64,000 nt of DNA. Origin: Pseudoscleropodium purum (Eukaryota > Streptophyta > Bryopsida > Hypnales > Brachytheciaceae). The stretch covers positions 9,734,001 through 9,798,000 of the forward strand of contig OZ017805.1 of assembly GCA_963969395.1 (NCBI GenBank). Reading direction: 5' to 3'. The notes below the pieces were generated by a model. That model had not been told where the DNA came from, searched no databases, and saw nothing but the letters and a program-made list of their open reading frames with translations. The translations under genes and the position numbers were made by a program. Of the stretch, positions 59,291 through 64,000 are shown in pieces; position 1 is the first letter of the stretch; every line of letters starts with the position of its first letter.

Positions 59291-60821
59291 AAGACGAACC
59301 ATTAGGAGATTTCCTAATGAAGGACATTTTGAATAAAGTGCAATCTGAAGTGTTGCCCTAAAGCACTAAATACCAAACTTTGGTAGCTCAAAAAACCATA
59401 AGCATATATATTGTGTTTCTACACAAAATTAAAGATCGGGAGATCTTTTGGTAGAAAATCCACAAGCTCATATAACAATAGAACATAAAACTATGAAGAC
59501 CATTGCAATTATAGTCATTTGATATAGTTAATTCAAACTTTGAAGTAACGGATTTTGAAGATGTTCACTACATTTTTCTCATGAGACTACAAGAAACAAA
59601 ACACATAATTGAGAGATTTCTAGATAAAATATTTACTACATTACGTTACTTCAAAGAATACATACAAATGACAAGGTAAAATAATGCATTCAAAAGGCTT
59701 AGAATGAGACTTGAAGGTAACTTATAATGAAGGTGTGCTCACCACATTTTATTTATAGTTGTATTTAACAAAAAAAAAAACATGTGTCTATAAAATCAAA
59801 TTCATTTGTACTATTCAAACTATTCTACTACATTGACGGGTTTTCTACCAATAGTTAGCTCCTTCCCTATATAGTAGGGACATTGGAACTCAAGAGGATC
59901 TACATCTTCCCTCACCCTATATACATAACTCTACTACACAAGTAATTGGCCAATTAAGAGGATCTACCTCAAGGAGTTCAATAGTTTGATTTTATAGACT
60001 ATGGCGCACTATAGGGCTTTCTAATATCAGCTTTAGCAATTCAAGATGATTTGGATAGGGGTCGCTTGTGGTAGGGTGGTTAGCACCAATAATATAAAGA
60101 AAGCTTTTCAAAGTGTTTGGCGAGAGAAGATGCCAAAAAAGCGCAAACAAAGTCCAAATATGCATGGACAACTACAAACCACACATAGTGTGTTCAACTA
60201 AGTACTTCATGAAACCACGAAAACCATGAAGTACGTTGATACTTTGGGGAAGATTTCAAAACATTGTCTTCAACGTAAAGAGCACCTGTCAAAACAATGA
60301 GCAATGCCTTTTGCAAACAGAAATCTCAAGGCAAAAGTTAATTTTTGAAAGACAGGAAAACCGCCAAACAATAGGAGATCTCCCTATAAAAGGAAAAACT
60401 CCAAACAACGAGAGATCTCCCAATAAAGAAACACTAAGAGGTGGGTTCCCCATGATGTGCTTATCTGTCACAGTATTGTAGCTAATCATTTCCCAATTCC
60501 AATGTTTGAAGACAATAGACCAAACAAAGACTTTATAGTATTGTAAAGTGAAGACCTTATACCTACATTTACAATTACAATTAAAGTCTCATTTACAACC
60601 AAATGTATAGTCACATTTACAATATGAACACATCAAAAGGAACTACTTGACCACCCTTACATGCCAAGTCTTGCGCCAAGTCCTCCATTGAGAGATCTCC
60701 CAATAAACGAATGCACGGACAACACCTACTCTGGCATGGTTCCCTTCAAGACCAAATACCCTTCCTTTAATATAGGATTCACCGGACATTGACCACCAAA
60801 CAACAGATGATTCTTCACATA

Positions 60822-61930
60822 CTATGGCATAACTTCATTTGACTTGAAGTGACCATTAAGCCAAGGCAACAAATGCACAAGGAGGTATGAGTTGTTTGAT
60901 TCACCATGGAAGGATTGAGGGAAAACAGCGTAGTGTTCATCATTTATGAGGTTCTTAATAGGATTGTTGTTAATGAGAAGAATGTATTCTAATGAAGACA
61001 ATCTAGCAAAGTTTGCAAACGTCGCAAGTTCTTTCAAAAAGAATGGCTTATTCGATGTAGTAGGTGCCTTATACGAGGATTGTTTACACGTGGCTTGAAA
61101 AAGGGTTACAACGTCTCGAGGAGAAAATGAAGCACCTATCAGGACAATGTCCAACAACCGGTTTAGATTCTTTGGTGAAACACTATTCCAAAATGCAACA
61201 TTTGCCTTCATCCGAAGCCAATTTAGAAAATTAGTGACGCCTAGTCAGCATTGGACATCAGGTCTATTGTATACAAAACTTCTATGAAGCAAAACACCAT
61301 TTAAATCAAGGACCACTATATACTTTCGGATGGGTACATCATTTAAAGTCTTTGGAGATGGTGCTTCTTAACCAACATAGTTTGCAATGATCATCAACAA
61401 CTTGTTAGACAAAAGTGTCATGGAAAATGTTAGAATGAAGTCCACAAGAATTGCAATGTGTCACCTCAAATACCTTTGTTGACGTCTTCCTCGACGAACT
61501 CTACACCCTTTGTAGTCGAGCCCACCCCATGTGCCAACTCTAGTGCCTGCATATCATGGTCAATGGACTTGTGAAAAAGGCTTTTGTAAAGAAATTTTTT
61601 TGCCTCCCATATCGCCTAAATATGCGGCGCATTTTTAGTTAAACATCCCCAACTATCATAACTTAATTTCGAACATTCCAAAAAAACGTCGAACCTCTCC
61701 CTGCTAGTGAGCTTCTCTACATCAATATATACAAGGTGAGGTTAAGCTTTTAGTGGATTCACTTTTGAAACCCTCAACTTAGGGCTCATTTGATTTAGGT
61801 TAGTTAAGGTATCCACCAGCACATTTTCTGTCATATCATCAAAAAGAGCAACATTTGGATTTCCAAGCAACGGGAGATCTCTCGTTGTAGCCCCTTTTGT
61901 TTCTTTATGAAAGGGACTATTTAGTGCCAA
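60822..61930 (-). pseudogene. Coding remnants of element E3, downstream part (unrecognised)
   Basis: Minus-strand pieces: 61,930-61,742 (RDLPLLGNPNVALFDDMTEN); an interrupted stretch at about 61,740-61,480 (YIDVEKLTSRERFDVFLECS, then LFHKSIDHDMQALELAHGVG); and 61,211-60,822 (129 codons, NSVSPKNLNRLLDIVLIGAS, then EYILLINNNPIKNLINDEHY). No family is recognised. Stops and frame changes separate them. Part of the 61.9 kb palindrome-D site is translated within the first piece (TTRDLPLLG), so motif and coding are not fully separated here. Confidence 0.4.
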
Positions 61931-62458
61931 GGGGTCAATTGTATCTCTCGAAAGGTCTATAATAGACCTGGGAGTCTACTGTATGTTGACGACTGTCTGA
62001 CCATTGTGAGAAGGAATTTGATTAGGTGCATCTTTTGCGGCACATGAAACCAAAATCAATGCCGCCTTGCTTGACTCCGGTGTACCTCCAGTCTCCTTCA
62101 ATGCTATTACATCTAAGGATGAATCATTGTGGGCCATATCCTTTGTTAGAGATAGTCCTTGCTTCTCAAAAGTAGTGGCACTTTGAAAGATTCGATCAAG
62201 TGTTCACTTTGACCTAATCTCCTTGCATCTAGACCACTGCTAAGTATTTTTTCTAGATAGTTCAACTTCCACAATGGGCATAGTCTCTTTTTCCATGGCC
62301 GGATTAGATTGTAAGGGATTGCGTTGCACCAGGGACGGATCCTTTAGTTGAGGAAGAGGCAACACCTACTTTGTAGACCTTTTCTGCAACATTAAAGGCA
62401 GACATTCAGTTCAAGTAAGGTATTAACTACACATGAATAGCTGAGGAGAAATTGACAT

Positions 62459-62866
62459 CTAGAGATCTTTGGATAGAAAGTAGAGGTGACAAACCTTCTT
62501 GACAAGAAGGGCAATGATGGTGTCGTCACTCTTTGAGGAGTACCTTGCACAATAGTCCTCTTCTATCAACACTTGGCCACTAACATGTTCAATTAGATTG
62601 TCGTCCTCATGGTCATCTTCATGGTCGTGTTCATGGTCATGAATACAGTCATCCTTATGATCTTGTAGAGGATCATCATTACCCTTGTCACGGTCTTGTT
62701 CCTCATCGTCATTGTCACCCTCTTCACGGTCGTCATGGCCGTCGTGATCTTCATCTTGCACATTATCATTTAAACCTTCCTCGTTAAAGTCTTCTTCCTC
62801 CCCCCTTGCTTTGTTGGAATCATTTTTAGAATGGAAGTTGTCCCAAATTTGCCTCCCGACCATCAC
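62459..62866 (-). pseudogene. Acidic Asp/His/Glu-repeat piece of E3
   Basis: 135 codons on the minus strand. The middle is a low-complexity acidic tract (runs such as DHDGHDDREEGDNDDEEQDR, later HDHEHDHEDDHEDDN) encoded by diverged GATGACCAT-like repeats. It lies between the other E3 pieces on the same strand and could be an acidic linker of the same protein. Confidence 0.4.
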
Positions 62867-63236
62867 TACATTTGCTTAATCCTCCTAGCAATCTACAATT
62901 TCCAAAACCTTATAGTTGCTAAGCTAAAAGATATAAAAAAACAAGAGTTAGTGAATGAGACATAAATAATAGAGTGACCAAGGTCATCAACGGCAGATCT
63001 CCGGATCTTGAAATGCCAATACATTCATGATGGTTCAGGGAGAAGTTCTATGGCATACTAGTCTAAGATAAGTAAACTTCGATCCGCCTTTCACATTCAC
63101 TATCACTATATTTTTGGTCATGTAATTACCAAAAATTTCATCTACCACGGCAATGGAAAACCAAGACAATTGTCAACACTTATAGCAAGTTTCCATTTCC
63201 TCCATGTCTTCAGACTGGTACATGGCATGAATAGGT

Positions 63237-64000
63237 TTAGACCTCGCAAAGAATTTGTGGAAGAAGGTCTAGGCATCCTCGTTCGCGTCGTACACAAAGA
63301 ACAACAACAAGGAAGACATTGTAATTTGACCTACTTGCAACCCTTGCAAAAAAACCATTTGTCTTGTCAGGAATGTAATTTATGACATGCCAATTCCAAA
63401 CCCTAACTTTAGCCTCCTCTTGCCATTTTTGCAAATGATAGAGAACATTGTGGAATCCTTGTGCATTATTGATAAGTACTTTAGGTGATCGAGCTTCGAC
63501 CACTCCTTCACTTTGATTCTGGTATTTGAAGGCGTTAAATACTCTCTTCAACTTATGATTCTCTAGTCTCATTGCTCGCGCTTCAACATTGGTGACCTTA
63601 AAAAGAAACCAGAAATACATGTGCATCTTCTCCTCACCATGCCATGACTTGACCAAGGAATTTGCAAGAATACTACTAATGTCCCAAGTCCGACTATCCA
63701 GAATTTTGTAGCAGAATTCTCCCTCAAACTCTAGACGATTGATTGTCTCTATAGTCTCCTCACCATTGGCATTCATGAAGCACTCCTACATGGATTTCAC
63801 TAATTCTAGAAGGTTTTCCGGGTTAGATGTTTTGGTCAAGGCCTTTGTTCATCCTTCTAACCACTCCTTTCCGAGCTCTGCTGCCAAGCTCTTATCCACC
63901 TACAACTCTAATTTTGCATAGGTGATTTTCTTCTCCGCTGCAAACTCGTCAAACTCTTCAGTTGTATATGGGTAGTACTTTGGCTTCTTGCTTGGAAGTG
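63237..64000 (-). pseudogene. Coding remnants of E3, upstream part (runs off the right edge)
   Basis: A 179-codon open piece at 63,776-63,237 contains RLEFEGEFCYKILDSRTWDI, VKSWHGEEKMHMYFWFLFKV and LYHLQKWQEEAKVRVWNWHV. Above it the minus strand continues across stops (for example YYPYTTEEFDEFAAEKKITY near 63,970) to the window edge. It is not recognised. It is the longest undamaged minus-strand piece of E3. Confidence 0.45.

Larger units (their letters stand above)
59291..63020. repeat. Dispersed palindrome D (CAACGRGAGATCTCYCGTTG type)
   Basis: The best copy, CAACGGGAGATCTCTCGTTG (61,868-61,887), is a 20 bp palindrome with one mismatched pair. Others, more or less decayed, lie near 59,301, 59,431, 60,370, 60,406, 60,687 and 62,988. 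The copies at 60,370 and 60,406 are part of a 37 bp tandem duplication (about 60,355-60,430). Confidence 0.7.

Overview
The window looks like intergenic DNA from a large, AT-rich plant genome. I see no complete host gene, no rRNA or tRNA gene, and nothing prokaryotic. Plant origin rests on a CACTA (En/Spm-type) transposon with a tnp2 gene split by GT-AG introns, short TTTAGGG-type telomere-like stretches, and many old, mutated transposon copies. A slowly purged genome such as a gymnosperm's would fit. That last point is inference; the sequence does not name a species.

Layout. 1-2.7 kb: the 5' part of an unrecognised minus-strand element (E1). 2.7-8.6 kb: AT-rich DNA with faint repeats. 8.6-12.75 kb: a tandem array, then a decayed plus-strand gene of the DUF7869 type. 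12.8-15.1 kb: short repeats and a SINE-like copy. 15.1-20.9 kb: a second element (E2) whose 5' end matches E1. 21,765-25,051: a young, GC-rich, LTR-like element (TG...CA ends, TATGC target duplication) with an intact 552-codon ORF. 25.1-28.65 kb: diverged satellite of about 360 bp units. 28.9-31.9 kb: SINE-like copy, 308 bp CACTA MITE, and a second DUF7869 pseudogene. 32,220-49,559: an old copy of the same LTR-like family, split by a 13,783 bp CACTA transposon (33,758-47,540, target duplication AGG). 49.6-53.5 kb: palindromes, hairpins and a 175 bp tandem array. 54,868-58,530: a third, inverted copy of the LTR-like family (target duplication ATGTT). 59-64 kb: another unrecognised minus-strand element (E3) running off the window.

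The CACTA element is the best understood unit. It has two divergent genes: a broken tnp2 transposase on the plus strand and a five-exon partner gene on the minus strand. All splice phases of the partner gene agree, and it could encode about 470 aa.

Two observations deserve most attention. First, three members of one 3.3-3.7 kb family are bounded like single LTRs, yet each encodes the same acidic, coiled-coil protein. The young copy carries two TATA boxes, one before the ORF and one after it. Second, each transposon-like block carries its own dispersed short palindrome (TTAACTCG..., GCAATTYAGGTYGG..., CACTTTAGCTCAA..., CAACGRGAGATCTC..., TGACGTCA), placed in introns and non-coding DNA. E1 and E2 share a homologous end but carry different palindromes. 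This resembles the family-specific motif arrays recognised by VANC anti-silencing proteins of VANDAL elements.
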